A stretch of 64,000 nt of DNA from Nocardioides sp. LHD-245 (GCF_030929495.1 NZ_JAVFWN010000009.1:233987-297986), one strand, 5' to 3'. Numbered from the stretch's first letter, positions 16,329 through 24,946 are shown. Notes: generated from the letters alone by a model not told the origin. Program-made: numbers and translations.

Positions 16329-17510
16329 TCAGCCCTTCGCCAGGATGTGCACGCTCGACGCGGCGGTCAGCCAGTCGACGACACCGCCGCCGATCTGGAC
16401 CACCGCGCGGCGCGGGTCCTCCAGTTGGAGGTCGCCGGCCTCACCCCGGAGCTGCTGGACGACGTCGTGGATCTGGGCGAGCCCGCTGGCACCGAGCGCG
16501 TGGCCGCGGCCGACCAGGCCGCCGGAGCGGTTGACCGGCATGGCGCCGCCCGCCTCCGTCACACCCTCCATCGCCCAGCGCTGCTCGTCGCCGGGCGCGC
16601 AGAGCCCGACGTCGGTCCACGCCATCAGCTCGTAGGCGACCGACGCGTCGTGCACCTCCGCGAGGTCCATGTCGGCGGGACCGAGACCGGCCTGCTCGTA
16701 CGCCGCCTGCGCGGACGCCTCGACCGCGTTGGGCGCGTCGGGCTGGTCGGCGGGCGGGCGGGTGGCCATCCGGGAGCCGAGGATGTCGATCGAGCGGGCC
16801 GAGGCGACCACGTCGGGCCGGCTGGTCACCACGACGGCGGCGGCGCCGTCGCTGACCGGCGAGCTCATCAGCACCGTCAGCGGCTCGACCACGACCCGGG
16901 CGTTGAGGACGTCCTCCGGCGATCCGCCGAAGCGGCGGTGCGCGAAGGGGTTGAGCCGGGCACTCTCCAGCGAGCGCGAGGTGACCCGGGCCAGGCCCTC
17001 CATCGTCACCCCCCGCTCCTCGAAGAGGGTGGCGGCGAGCCGCGCCTGGCGATCCACGAACGGGCTGCGCTCCTGGCCGGCACCGTCGCCGGTCGCGAAG
17101 CCCTGCTCGACGTCCATGCCCGCGGCGTAGGCGCTGAAGGTGCGCTGCCGGTCCTCGTGGTTGGCCTTCTCGACGCCGAGGGCGAGCACAGTGTCGTACA
17201 TCCCCGACGCGACGGCCATCCAGGCGAGGTGCAGCGCGTTGCCGCCGGAGGCGCAGGCGTTCTCGACGTTGTGGATCGGGATGCCGGCCAGGCCCATCGG
17301 GTAGCCGACGACCTCGCCACGGATGCACTCCTGGCCGGTGATCAGGCCGGCCAGTGCGTTGGAGAAGAACATCGCCTGGACGTCCTCGACCCCGATGCCG
17401 GCGTCGGCCAGGGCGGCGTCGACCGCGACCTTGCCGAGGTCCTTCATCGACCTGTCCAGGAACTTCCCGAACGGGCTCATCCCGACACCACTGACGACGA
17501 CCTTGCTCAT
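16329..17510 (-). CDS. thiolase / SCP-x-type lipid-transfer protein
   Basis: 393 residues. Thiolase fold with the nucleophile Cys86 in ENACASGGNAL, the EVHDASVAYEL segment in place of the usual NEAFA, and GGLVGRGHALGASGLAQ carrying the catalytic His. The second catalytic Cys of degradative thiolases (CxG near the C-terminus) is replaced by GGGVVDW, as in SCP-x/nonspecific lipid-transfer thiolases. It probably cleaves a branched or bulky 3-oxoacyl-CoA. Its neighbours are an amidohydrolase 2 nt downstream and an SDR 16 nt upstream. Confidence 0.86.
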   Translation of the reverse strand: MSKVVVSGVGMSPFGKFLDRSMKDLGKVAVDAALADAGIGVEDVQAMFFSNALAGLITGQECIRGEVVGYPMGLAGIPIHNVENACASGGNALHLAWMAVASGMYDTVLALGVEKANHEDRQRTFSAYAAGMDVEQGFATGDGAGQERSPFVDRQARLAATLFEERGVTMEGLARVTSRSLESARLNPFAHRRFGGSPEDVLNARVVVEPLTVLMSSPVSDGAAAVVVTSRPDVVASARSIDILGSRMATRPPADQPDAPNAVEASAQAAYEQAGLGPADMDLAEVHDASVAYELMAWTDVGLCAPGDEQRWAMEGVTEAGGAMPVNRSGGLVGRGHALGASGLAQIHDVVQQLRGEAGDLQLEDPRRAVVQIGGGVVDWLTAASSVHILAKG

Positions 17511-17526
17511 CTGCTGCTCCTCCTGC

Positions 17527-18339
17527 TCACGACATGACTGGGGGGACGGGCCAGGCTGCGCTCACGCCGCCGTCCACGAGAAGGCTCTGGCCGGTCACAT
17601 AGCCGGCGTCGTCGCTCACCAGGAAGGCGACCGCGCCCGCGGCCTCCTCGGGGCGGCCCTCACGCCCCATCGGTACGACGGCCGCGCGGGCGGCTCCCGG
17701 CGCGTCGCCGAACTCGCGGCGCACCAGGGCCGAGTCGATGTTGCCGAGCACGACCGCGTTGGAGCGGATCCCGCGGTCGGCGTACCGGACGGCGACATGG
17801 CGCATCACGGCGAGCTGGGCGGCCTTGGTGGCCTCGTAGGAGAGCGAGCGCCGGCTGCTGTAGACGCCGGCGGTGGACCCGACGAACGCGAACGCCCCGG
17901 AGCCCTGGGCCAGCATCGGGCCGAGCGCGGCCTGCGCGGTCAGCCAGTGCGAGCGGACGTTGACGTCGGAGGCGAGATCCCAGTCCTCGAGGCTCTGCAC
18001 CTTCAGCGGCTCCCGGCCCGACAGCCCGACGTTGCAGACGACGACATCGAGCCGGCCGGCGCCGTGCTCGACCGCCGCCGCGACCGCGGCCCGGCAGGAG
18101 TCGGGGTCCGCCGCGTCGACCTCGACGGCGAGTCCCGGCTGGTCGAGGTGCGCGACGGTCGCCTCGGCACGGGCGAGCACCTTGTCGCCGACGACGACCG
18201 TGGCGCCCTCGGCCGCCAGGCGCAGCGCGATGGCGCGCCCGTTGCCCATCGGCAGGGCCTCGCCCGGGCGGGCCGGGCCGTCGCTGCCGCCGCCGAGGAC
18301 GTAGGCGATCCGGCCCTCCAGGCGCGGTGCGGCGGTCAT
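17527..18339 (-). CDS. SDR-family dehydrogenase with enlarged cofactor loop
   Basis: 270 residues. Active site is intact (STAG with Ser, then YEATK), so it is a functional dehydrogenase or reductase, plausibly of a 3-hydroxyacyl-CoA. The nucleotide loop, normally TGxxxGxG, is stretched to about 19 residues (16-34: starting GGGSDGP and ending MGNGRA), which should alter cofactor or partner contacts. C-terminal GQSLLVDGGVSAAWP is standard. It shares one base with the acyl-CoA dehydrogenase gene start-stop junction upstream. Third gene-product step after dehydrogenation fits beta-oxidation order. Confidence 0.84.
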   Translation of the reverse strand: MTAAPRLEGRIAYVLGGGSDGPARPGEALPMGNGRAIALRLAAEGATVVVGDKVLARAEATVAHLDQPGLAVEVDAADPDSCRAAVAAAVEHGAGRLDVVVCNVGLSGREPLKVQSLEDWDLASDVNVRSHWLTAQAALGPMLAQGSGAFAFVGSTAGVYSSRRSLSYEATKAAQLAVMRHVAVRYADRGIRSNAVVLGNIDSALVRREFGDAPGAARAAVVPMGREGRPEEAAGAVAFLVSDDAGYVTGQSLLVDGGVSAAWPVPPVMS

Positions 18340-19508
18340 CAGTAGCTCCGCGGGAGGCCCAGCACCTGCTGGGCGATGAAGTTGAGGGACATCTCCTGGC
18401 TGATCGGCGCCAGCTTCATGATCCGCGCCTCCCGCCAGTAGCGCTCCACGTGGTACTCCTCGGCGTAGCCGAGACCACCGTGGGTCTGCACCGCGCGGTC
18501 GGCGGCGTCGTAGCCCGCGTCGGCGGCGAGATACTTCGCCATGTTGGCCTCGGCGCCGCAGGACAGGCCGGCGTCGTACCGGCCGGCGGCGACCATGGTC
18601 AGCTCCCAGGCCGCCTCGAGGCGCGCGTAGGAGTCGGCCAGCGGGTGGCTCAGCGCCTGGTTGCTGCCGATCGGGCGGTCGAAGACCCGGCGCACCTTGG
18701 CGTACTCGGTCGCCCGGCGCAGCGCGGCGTGGCCGATGCCGGTGGCCTCCGCGGCGATCAGGATCCGCTCGGGGTTGAGGCCGGCCAGGATGTGCTTGAA
18801 GCCCTTGCCCTCCTCGCCGACGAGCCGCCAGCCCTCGACGGGGAGGTCGTCGTAGAAGGTCTCGCAGGTCGCGACCGCGTTGCGACCGGCCTTGGCGATG
18901 GGCCGGATGTCGACGTGCTCGGGGTCGAGGTCGATCAGGAACAGGCTCAGGCCGTCGAAGCGGCCGCCCTCGGTGTCCGGGGCGGGCGCCGTGCGGGCGA
19001 GCATCAGCGCCATCGACGACTCGAGCGCCTTGCTGGTCCAGATCTTCTGCCCGCTGATCCGCCAGCCGTCGCCGTCGCGCACGGCGCGGGTCTTGATCCG
19101 GGACGTGTCGGTGCCGGCGTCCGGCTCGGTGACGGCGAAGGCGACGTGCAGGTCGCCCGCGGCCGCGGCCGGGAGGAAGGTCTCCTTGAGGCGGTCGTTG
19201 CCGTACTTGATCACCGGCTGGAGCCCGAAGACGTTCATGTGCAGGGCGGTGCAGCCGTTCATGGCCGCCCCGGAGGCCGCGACCTCACGGAGCAGGATCG
19301 CCGCCTCCGTGACGCCACGACCGCCGCCGCCGTACTCCTCGGGGATGGCGAGGCCCACCCAGCCGTCCTTCGCCAGTGCGTCGAAGAACTCCCAGGGGAA
19401 CCGGTGGTCGCGATCGCACGCCGACCAGTAGTCGTCGTCGAACCCGGCGATGCGCTCGCGGATCGCCCGGGCGATCTGCTCGTGCTCGGGGTCGCGCAGC
19501 TCACGCAT
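18339..19508 (-). CDS. acyl-CoA dehydrogenase
   Basis: 389 residues from ATG 19506-19508. A TTG 36 nt upstream is in frame but overlaps the leader ORF at 19501-19563. FAD-dependent dehydrogenase fold: flavin contacts AFAVTEPDAGTD and WRISGQKIWTSKA, R/FGR-like RRVFDRPIGSNQAL, and the C-terminal QTHGGLGYAEEYHVERYWRE. It looks like a homotetrameric short-chain or branched-chain type rather than the small steroid-type subunits. It introduces an alpha-beta double bond in an acyl-CoA and is the first large gene of the 19.5-12.9 kb operon under tandem operators. Confidence 0.88.
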   Translation of the reverse strand: MRELRDPEHEQIARAIRERIAGFDDDYWSACDRDHRFPWEFFDALAKDGWVGLAIPEEYGGGGRGVTEAAILLREVAASGAAMNGCTALHMNVFGLQPVIKYGNDRLKETFLPAAAAGDLHVAFAVTEPDAGTDTSRIKTRAVRDGDGWRISGQKIWTSKALESSMALMLARTAPAPDTEGGRFDGLSLFLIDLDPEHVDIRPIAKAGRNAVATCETFYDDLPVEGWRLVGEEGKGFKHILAGLNPERILIAAEATGIGHAALRRATEYAKVRRVFDRPIGSNQALSHPLADSYARLEAAWELTMVAAGRYDAGLSCGAEANMAKYLAADAGYDAADRAVQTHGGLGYAEEYHVERYWREARIMKLAPISQEMSLNFIAQQVLGLPRSY

Positions 19509-19563
19509 CGGCAACCGCCGACAGGAGAGCGGATCCGGCCTCAAGGCGGAACGTGAGCATCAT
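19501..19563 (-). CDS. possible 20-residue leader ORF overlapping the acyl-CoA dehydrogenase start
   Basis: Two consecutive ATGs (19563, 19560) follow GAAGGACGACG, a better ribosome site than that of the dehydrogenase ATG. The frame runs 20 codons (begins MMLTFRLEAG) and stops at 19501-19503, overlapping the dehydrogenase start by 8 nt. Translation through it could restart at the dehydrogenase ATG. It may be a translational-coupling leader; no conserved peptide function is recognisable. Confidence 0.45.
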   Translation of the reverse strand: MMLTFRLEAGSALLSAVADA

Positions 19564-19611
19564 CGTCGTCCTTCGTGGGGTGTTCGGTGAGCGACTCTCA
19601 TCGCACAGTAG

Positions 19612-19625
19612 AGCATGCGCTTGAT
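19612..19625. promoter_or_regulatory. KstR2-type operator, one mismatch (tandem pair, distal)
   Basis: AGCATGCGCTTGAT differs from the consensus at one fixed base. Together with 19630-19643 it makes a tandem pair, and the junction also contains the perfect inverted repeat CGCTTGATT/AATCAAGCG (19618-19626 and 19629-19637). Confidence 0.6.
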
Positions 19626-19629
19626 TAGA

Positions 19630-19643
19630 ATCAAGCGTTTGCT
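19630..19643. promoter_or_regulatory. KstR2-type operator, one mismatch (tandem pair, proximal to upstream gene)
   Basis: ATCAAGCGTTTGCT has one mismatch. With its neighbour at 19612-19625 it lies about 50-80 nt upstream of the leader ORF and governs the 19.5-12.9 kb operon. It lies just beyond the stop of the NTF2-like gene (19653). Confidence 0.65.
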
Positions 19644-19652
19644 TTACACAGG

Positions 19653-20651
19653 TCACAGGTCGATCCCGTACACGTCGAACGCGTGCCGGGTGTCGCAGTA
19701 CTCGCGGATCTCGGCCAGCCGCCCGTCCTCCGCGCGGAGGACGAAGACGTAGCGGTTCTGGTAGGTGCCGCCGCGCCGGTGCACGCCGTGGCCCTGCACC
19801 TCGACCGCGACCAGGCCGGTGCGGTCGAAGTCGTCGTCGGTGACCACGCGATGCGCCCTCAGGCGCAGGCCCTCGGGGAAGGTGGTACGCAGGCCGCCGA
19901 TCCGGGGAGCCCGGACGGTCACCGGCACCCGGCCCACGACCACCAGCGCGGCGTCCGGGTCCGCGGGAGCCTCGGGCCCCGCGGTGCGCGTCCGGCCGCC
20001 GTCGGCCCACCAGGTCGCCGTCGGCGTGCAGAGGGCCAGCAGGCGGTCGTCGTCGGCCTCCTCCAGCGCCGCCAGGAAGTCCGCGGCCAGCCGCTCGCCC
20101 GACCCCGAGACGCCGTCCGTCCGCACGTCGGCTCCCACGGCGGCGAGGACGTCGGCCGTCGGCTCCGGCGCACGGGAGCGCCGGTCCAGGCCGCGGCCGT
20201 CGAAGACCGCGGCACTGTGCGCCGTGTCCAGGTACTCCCGCAGGGAGGTCACCGCGCCGTCACGCACGGTGATCACGAAGGCGTACCGGTTCCGGTAGGG
20301 CCGCTCCCCCAGGAACAGCCCGTCGCCCTCGACCTCCAGGACGGCCACGTCGCCACCGGCGAAGGAGCGCCGCACGTGCTGGCGTACGCCGCCGGGGAAG
20401 CGCTCCGGCACCGAGCGGAGCAGGTCGCACTTGGCCTGCGCCGGCATCAGCCCGTGCAGCGGCCACGGCCGGTCGTCGCCCGGGTCGACGTCGAGGACGC
20501 CGGCGGCGCGGTCCAGCCCGGTGTCGACCCACCAGGTCCCGTCCGGCGCGAAGCAGCGGCGCACGCCCTCCGCGTCGTTCGCGTCCAGCGCCGCCAGCAG
20601 GCGCAGCGCCGTGGCGAGGGCTCCGTGGTCGGCCGGCCGGGACTCGGGCAT
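19653..20651 (-). CDS. tandem SnoaL/NTF2-like protein (two domains)
   Basis: 332 residues made of two NTF2-like alpha+beta cone domains (about 10-150 and 180-330). Each ends with a similar strand-helix segment: YRNRYAFVITVRDG...REYLDTAH in the first, YQNRYVFVLRAEDG...REYCDTRH in the second. WW at the start of each domain (TWWVDTG, TWWADGG) also repeats. Single-domain relatives are ketosteroid isomerases, limonene-epoxide hydrolase-like enzymes or polyketide cyclases that work as dimers; here the dimer is fused. Last gene after livHMGF and an SDR. Role unknown; isomerase or dehydratase possible. Confidence 0.78.
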   Translation of the reverse strand: MPESRPADHGALATALRLLAALDANDAEGVRRCFAPDGTWWVDTGLDRAAGVLDVDPGDDRPWPLHGLMPAQAKCDLLRSVPERFPGGVRQHVRRSFAGGDVAVLEVEGDGLFLGERPYRNRYAFVITVRDGAVTSLREYLDTAHSAAVFDGRGLDRRSRAPEPTADVLAAVGADVRTDGVSGSGERLAADFLAALEEADDDRLLALCTPTATWWADGGRTRTAGPEAPADPDAALVVVGRVPVTVRAPRIGGLRTTFPEGLRLRAHRVVTDDDFDRTGLVAVEVQGHGVHRRGGTYQNRYVFVLRAEDGRLAEIREYCDTRHAFDVYGIDL

Positions 20652-20655
20652 GGGC

Positions 20656-21570
20656 TCAGGCTCCGGTGCGCTCGCCGTCCGACAGCAGCTCCACGAGGAC
20701 GCCGAGCTCCTGCTGGAAGGAGGTCATCACCTCCGCCAGGTCGGGGTCGTTCACGGTGTCCCAGCTGTCGCGCAGCGCCTCGGGCGTGACCTCGCGGGAG
20801 AAGAAGCCGGGCGTCTGGGCCACGACGACCCGGGCCACGCGGCCACCACCGACGTTGTAGACCTCGCCGGTCGTCTCGCACTCGGCGGCGGCCAGCCACA
20901 GCACGACCGGTGCCACCAGGCTCGGGTCGAGCCGGTCGGCCAGGTCGCCGAGCAGGTTCTCCGTCATCCGGGTCCGCGCGCCGGGCTCGATGGCGTTGAC
21001 CTGGATGCCGCTGCGGGCGCCCTCGATCGCGAGGGTCTTCGTGACCCCCCAGATGCCGGCCTTCGCCGCGGCGTAGTTGGTCTGGCCGAAGTTGCCGAAG
21101 ATGCCGGCCGCCGAGGTCGTGTTGATGATCCGCCCGTAGCCCTGCTCGGCCATGACCGGCCAGGCCGCCTTGCTCATCCAGATGGTGCCGCCGAGGTGGA
21201 CGTCGAGGACGGGGCCGACCTCCTCGGGGGTCAGCTTCGCCATCGACCGGTCACGCAGGATGCCGGCGTTGTTGACCAGGATGTCGAGCCGGTCGTAGGT
21301 GTCGGTCGCGGTGGCGACGATCCGGGAGGCGCCCTCCAGGGTGCTGACGTCGTTGGTGTCGGCGACGGCGATGCCGCCGGCGGCGCGGATCTCCTCGACG
21401 ACCTGCTCGGCCGGCGACGCCTCGCCGCCCGCGCCGTCCAGGGCCCCGCCGCGGTCGTTGACGATCACCGCGGCGCCGCGCGCGCCGAGCAGCAGCGCGT
21501 GCTCGCGGCCGAGGCCCCGTCCAGCGCCGGTGACGATGGCGACACGGCCGTCCAGCCTGATCTCGCTCAT
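20656..21570 (-). CDS. SDR-family oxidoreductase, HSD17B4/MFE-2-like
   Basis: 304 residues. TGAGRGLGREHALLLGARGA (Rossmann) followed by IVNDRGG is characteristic of the (3R)-hydroxyacyl-CoA dehydrogenase domain of peroxisomal multifunctional enzyme 2 (HSD17B4) and its bacterial homologues. Catalytic Ser region NTTSAAG and YAAAK are intact. It would oxidise a (3R)-hydroxyacyl-CoA to the 3-oxo form. The partner hydratase could be the MaoC-type proteins at 26422 or 38271. It lies 5 nt before the NTF2-like gene and 30 nt after livF. Confidence 0.87.
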   Translation of the reverse strand: MSEIRLDGRVAIVTGAGRGLGREHALLLGARGAAVIVNDRGGALDGAGGEASPAEQVVEEIRAAGGIAVADTNDVSTLEGASRIVATATDTYDRLDILVNNAGILRDRSMAKLTPEEVGPVLDVHLGGTIWMSKAAWPVMAEQGYGRIINTTSAAGIFGNFGQTNYAAAKAGIWGVTKTLAIEGARSGIQVNAIEPGARTRMTENLLGDLADRLDPSLVAPVVLWLAAAECETTGEVYNVGGGRVARVVVAQTPGFFSREVTPEALRDSWDTVNDPDLAEVMTSFQQELGVLVELLSDGERTGA

Positions 21571-21600
21571 GATGGTGGAACTCCTTCTGTTCGCGACGGC

Positions 21601-22305
21601 TCAGCCGAAGAGTGCGGACATGACCTCCGCGCGGCCGCGCACGGCCTCCGCGGTTCCGGTGGTGACGATCTGGCCGCGCTGCATCACGTAGACGCGCTCG
21701 CTGACGGCCAGGGCGAGCTCGGCGTTCTGCTCGACGAGCAGGATCGTCGCGCCGCTGTTGTGCAGGGTCTCGATGGTCTCGAACAGGATGTCGACGATCG
21801 ACGGCGCGAGGCCCATCGACGGCTCGTCGAGGAGCAGCACCTCGGGCCGGGTCATCAGTGCGCGCCCGAAGGCGAGCATCTGCTGCTCGCCACCGCTCAT
21901 CGACGCCGCGAGCTGGTCGCGCCGGTCGGCGAGCCGCGGGAAGAGGTCGAAGACCTCCGTCAGCTGCTCCTTCTGCTGGGCCTTGCTGCTGCGCCCGCTG
22001 TACGACGACAGCTCGAGGTTCTCCAGCACGGTCAGCGGAGGCGCCACCCGGCGGCCCTCGGCCACCAGGGCCACGCCGGAGCGGACCACCTTGTGACAGG
22101 CCCACCCGGTGATGTCCCGGCCGCCGACCGTGACCGTCCCGCCGGACGGCTTGTGCAGCCCGGCGATCGTGTTCAGCGTGGTCGTCTTGCCGGCGCCGTT
22201 CGAGCCGATGAGGGCGACCAGGGTTCCCTGGGCGACCTCGATGTCGACCTCACGAACCGCCGGGACCGCGCCGTGCGCGGCGGAGAGTCGCGATACGCGC
22301 AGCAT
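21601..22305 (-). CDS. livF: branched-chain-type ABC transporter ATP-binding protein LivF
   Basis: 234 residues from ATG 22303-22305 with GGAAAG upstream. Walker A GSNGAGKTT (34-42), ABC signature MSGGEQQMLAFGRAL, Walker B VLLLDEPSMGLAP and the H-loop region LLVEQNAELAL. With LivG it powers the importer. Its start lies 56 nt inside the livG gene, an unusually long overlap that suggests translational coupling. Part of livHMGF, governed by the operator at 24947-24960. Confidence 0.92.
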   Translation of the reverse strand: MLRVSRLSAAHGAVPAVREVDIEVAQGTLVALIGSNGAGKTTTLNTIAGLHKPSGGTVTVGGRDITGWACHKVVRSGVALVAEGRRVAPPLTVLENLELSSYSGRSSKAQQKEQLTEVFDLFPRLADRRDQLAASMSGGEQQMLAFGRALMTRPEVLLLDEPSMGLAPSIVDILFETIETLHNSGATILLVEQNAELALAVSERVYVMQRGQIVTTGTAEAVRGRAEVMSALFG

Positions 22306-23071
22306 CGGATCGCTTTCCAAAGTAGGCCTCCTTGACCTCGTCCTGCTCCAGGCACCACGTCGGCGCACCCTCGGCGAGGAGTGCACCGGAGTTCATGACC
22401 GAGACGGTCTCGCAGAACTCCTCGACGAGCCGCATGTTGTGCTCGATGAGGATCAGCGTCAGGCCGAGCTCGCGGAGCTCGACCAGCAGACGGCCGACCT
22501 CCTCGGACTCGACGTCGTTCATGCCCGCGGTGGGCTCGTCCAGGAGCAGCACCTTGGGGTTGGTCGCCAGCGCCCGGGCGATCTCGACCCGGCGCTGGTC
22601 GCCGTACGAGAGGGTCTCGGCGAGCGCCGAGTGCGGCGCCCGGCAGCCGACCTTCTCCAGGAGCTCGGCCGCGCGCTCGCGCATCTCCCGGCGCTCCCGC
22701 CGCTCGGTCGGGCTCATCAGGATCGCGCCGGCGATCGTGGAGCTGCGCTGCATGTACGCGCCGGCCACCACGGTCTCCAGGACGGTCAGCCCGGGGAACA
22801 GGCGGATGTTCTGGTAGGTCCGCGCGACACCCCGGCGGGCGATCTGGAAGGGCTGCATCCGGGTGACGTCCTGGCCGAACACGTCGATCCGCCCGGAGTC
22901 GGCCTGGATGAAGCCGCTGACCATGTTGAGCACGGTCGTCTTGCCGGCGCCGTTGGGGCCGAGGATGCCGTGGATCCGGCGCGGGGGCACCTGGATCGTC
23001 ACGTCGTCGACGGCCGTGAGGCCGCCGAAGGCCTTGGTGAGGCCGACGATGTCGACCGCCAGCCCGGTCAC
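22250..23071 (-). CDS. livG: branched-chain-type ABC transporter ATP-binding protein LivG
   Basis: 273 residues from GTG 23069-23071, overlapping the livM stop by 4 nt. Walker A GPNGAGKTT (38-46), signature LSYGDQRRVEIARAL, Walker B VLLLDEPTAGMN and H-loop IEHNMRLVEEF match LivG. The C-terminus is extended past the usual YFG/K end by about 20 basic residues because the frame runs on into livF. The extension may be incidental. Confidence 0.92.
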   Translation of the reverse strand: MTGLAVDIVGLTKAFGGLTAVDDVTIQVPPRRIHGILGPNGAGKTTVLNMVSGFIQADSGRIDVFGQDVTRMQPFQIARRGVARTYQNIRLFPGLTVLETVVAGAYMQRSSTIAGAILMSPTERRERREMRERAAELLEKVGCRAPHSALAETLSYGDQRRVEIARALATNPKVLLLDEPTAGMNDVESEEVGRLLVELRELGLTLILIEHNMRLVEEFCETVSVMNSGALLAEGAPTWCLEQDEVKEAYFGKRSDAARIATLRRARRGPGGS

Positions 23072-23991
23072 GAGGCCACCTCCGCACGGACGGTGGGCTG
23101 CGGGTCGCGCGGGTCCGGCCCGTCCGGCTCGGCGCCACCGCCCTTCGGACGCCACCAGCGTGAGCGCACCATCCGGAGCCGGCGTACGTCGACCAGCCCG
23201 CGGGGCATGTAGATGATGATCAGGACGAGGAGCACGCCGGTGACGACGCGGTCGTACTCGCCCATCGGCTCGCGCAGCAGCTCCGGCAGGATCGTGAAGA
23301 CGATCGCGCCGACGATCGGCCCGAGCCAGTGGAACGCACCGCCCAGGACGACCGCGGCCAGCGTGACGAAGCCCAGGTGGGTGTAGAAGGTGTCCGGCCC
23401 GATGTACTGCAGGAAGCTCGACTGCAGGATGCCGGCGACGCCGCCGAGGGCGCCGGAGATGATCATGCCGATGAACTGGATGCGGCGCGGCGAGATCGCG
23501 AGCGTCTCCGCCACCGCCGGGTCCTCCCGGACCGCGTCGGCGGCGAGGCCGAAGCGCGACCCGGCGAGCCGGGCCATCACGTAGGCGGCGACGACCAGGG
23601 TTCCGATCAGCCAGGCCCAGGTCCCGAGATCGCCCGGCACGAGCGTGCCGGTCGCGCCGCCCGTGTACTCCGGCAGGTTGAGGATCAGGACCCGCCCGAT
23701 GAGCACCATGGCGATCGTGGCCATCGCGAGGTAGTGGCTGTCGAGCCGGATCAGCAGACCGGCGGTCAGTGCGCCGAGGCCGGCGCCGAGGGCGGCACCG
23801 AGGAGCAGGCCGAGGAACGGGGACAGGCCGAGCGTGCCGGCGACGTACCCGAAGGTGAACGCGCTGACGGCACCGAAGAAGACCGGTGCGAGGCTCAGGA
23901 CGCCCGTCCACAGGGACGCGTAGATCGCCAGCGCGAAGAGCGCGTTGACCCCGGCGAACTGCAGGGTGATCATCCAGGCTGTAGTGCTCAC
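23068..23991 (-). CDS. livM: branched-chain-type ABC transporter permease LivM
   Basis: 307 residues from GTG 23989-23991. About eight to nine hydrophobic segments; the central LDSHYLAMATIAMV and SRFGLAADAVREDP are LivM hallmarks (the EAA-like loop that contacts the ATPases). The C-terminal 30 residues are polar, proline- and glycine-rich. Forms the channel with LivH. Confidence 0.92.
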   Translation of the reverse strand: MSTTAWMITLQFAGVNALFALAIYASLWTGVLSLAPVFFGAVSAFTFGYVAGTLGLSPFLGLLLGAALGAGLGALTAGLLIRLDSHYLAMATIAMVLIGRVLILNLPEYTGGATGTLVPGDLGTWAWLIGTLVVAAYVMARLAGSRFGLAADAVREDPAVAETLAISPRRIQFIGMIISGALGGVAGILQSSFLQYIGPDTFYTHLGFVTLAAVVLGGAFHWLGPIVGAIVFTILPELLREPMGEYDRVVTGVLLVLIIIYMPRGLVDVRRLRMVRSRWWRPKGGGAEPDGPDPRDPQPTVRAEVAS

Positions 23992-24007
23992 GAGTCTCTC
24001 TCCTTGC

Positions 24008-24895
24008 TCAGGCTCGGACGAGCTGTCGTTCGCCGAAGATGCCCTGCGGCCGGAGCACGAGGACCACCAGCAGGACGCCGAAGGTGATCGCGTCCCGGAA
24101 GCCGGACGAGATGTACTGCGCGCTCATCACCTCGAGCACGCCGATGGCGACGCCGAGCAGAGCGGCACCCCGGATGTCGCCGTACCCGCCGACGACGACG
24201 GCGGCGAAGCCCTTGAGCAGCAGGGCCTCGCCGATGCCGAACGACACGTTGTTGTCGGACAGTGCGGCGAGGATGCCGGCCAGTCCGGCGATCGCCGCCG
24301 CGAGGAAGGCGACCGCGATCAGCGTGCTGCGGGCGTTGACGCCGACGATGGTCGCCGAGCGCGGGTCGACCGAGACCGCCCGGACGGCCGCACCGAAGCG
24401 GCTGCGGGTGAGCAGGAGGTGGACGGCGGTCACGATGACCACCAGCGCGATCACGCTGATCACCTGCGCGGGCAGGAACAGCAGGCCGGCGACCCGGATC
24501 GGCTCGGTGGGGACCGACTCGGTCGGGTAGCTCGTCGCCGTCGGGCCGCTGAAGGCCTCGGCGAGGGTGAGCAGCACGATCCAGATGCCGATGCTGGCGA
24601 TGATCGGGGCGAACGTGCCGGCATTGCGCTTGCGCAGGGGCTCGAACGCGATCAGGTCGGCGGCCACGCCGAGCGCACCGGCGAAGACGACGCCGAGCAG
24701 GAGGGCGAGCCAGAAGCTGAGCCCGTGCTCGGACACCAGCCAGTACGACGACAGGGCGCCCCAGGTCGCGAACGTGCCGTGGGCGACGTTGAGGATGCCC
24801 ATCTTGGCCAGGATCAACGAGAATCCGACCGCGAAGAGCGCGTAGATCGACCCGAGTGCGATGCCGTTGAGCAGCTGTTGCATCAGCAGTTGCAC
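24008..24895 (-). CDS. livH: branched-chain-type ABC transporter permease LivH
   Basis: 295 residues from GTG 24893-24895. Typical LivH start LLNGIALGSIYALFAVGFSL and the cytoplasmic loop RSRFGAAVRAVSVDP. First gene of livHMGF-SDR-NTF2. No binding protein is encoded in this operon; the two orphan lipoproteins at 28581 and 36966, in another unit of the same regulon, are the likely partners. Confidence 0.92.
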   Translation of the reverse strand: MQLLMQQLLNGIALGSIYALFAVGFSLILAKMGILNVAHGTFATWGALSSYWLVSEHGLSFWLALLLGVVFAGALGVAADLIAFEPLRKRNAGTFAPIIASIGIWIVLLTLAEAFSGPTATSYPTESVPTEPIRVAGLLFLPAQVISVIALVVIVTAVHLLLTRSRFGAAVRAVSVDPRSATIVGVNARSTLIAVAFLAAAIAGLAGILAALSDNNVSFGIGEALLLKGFAAVVVGGYGDIRGAALLGVAIGVLEVMSAQYISSGFRDAITFGVLLVVLVLRPQGIFGERQLVRA

Positions 24896-24946
24896 GGAAC
24901 GGTCCCTCCTTCTGGCGAGCGACGCCGAGTCCGGTCCCGTCGCTGA

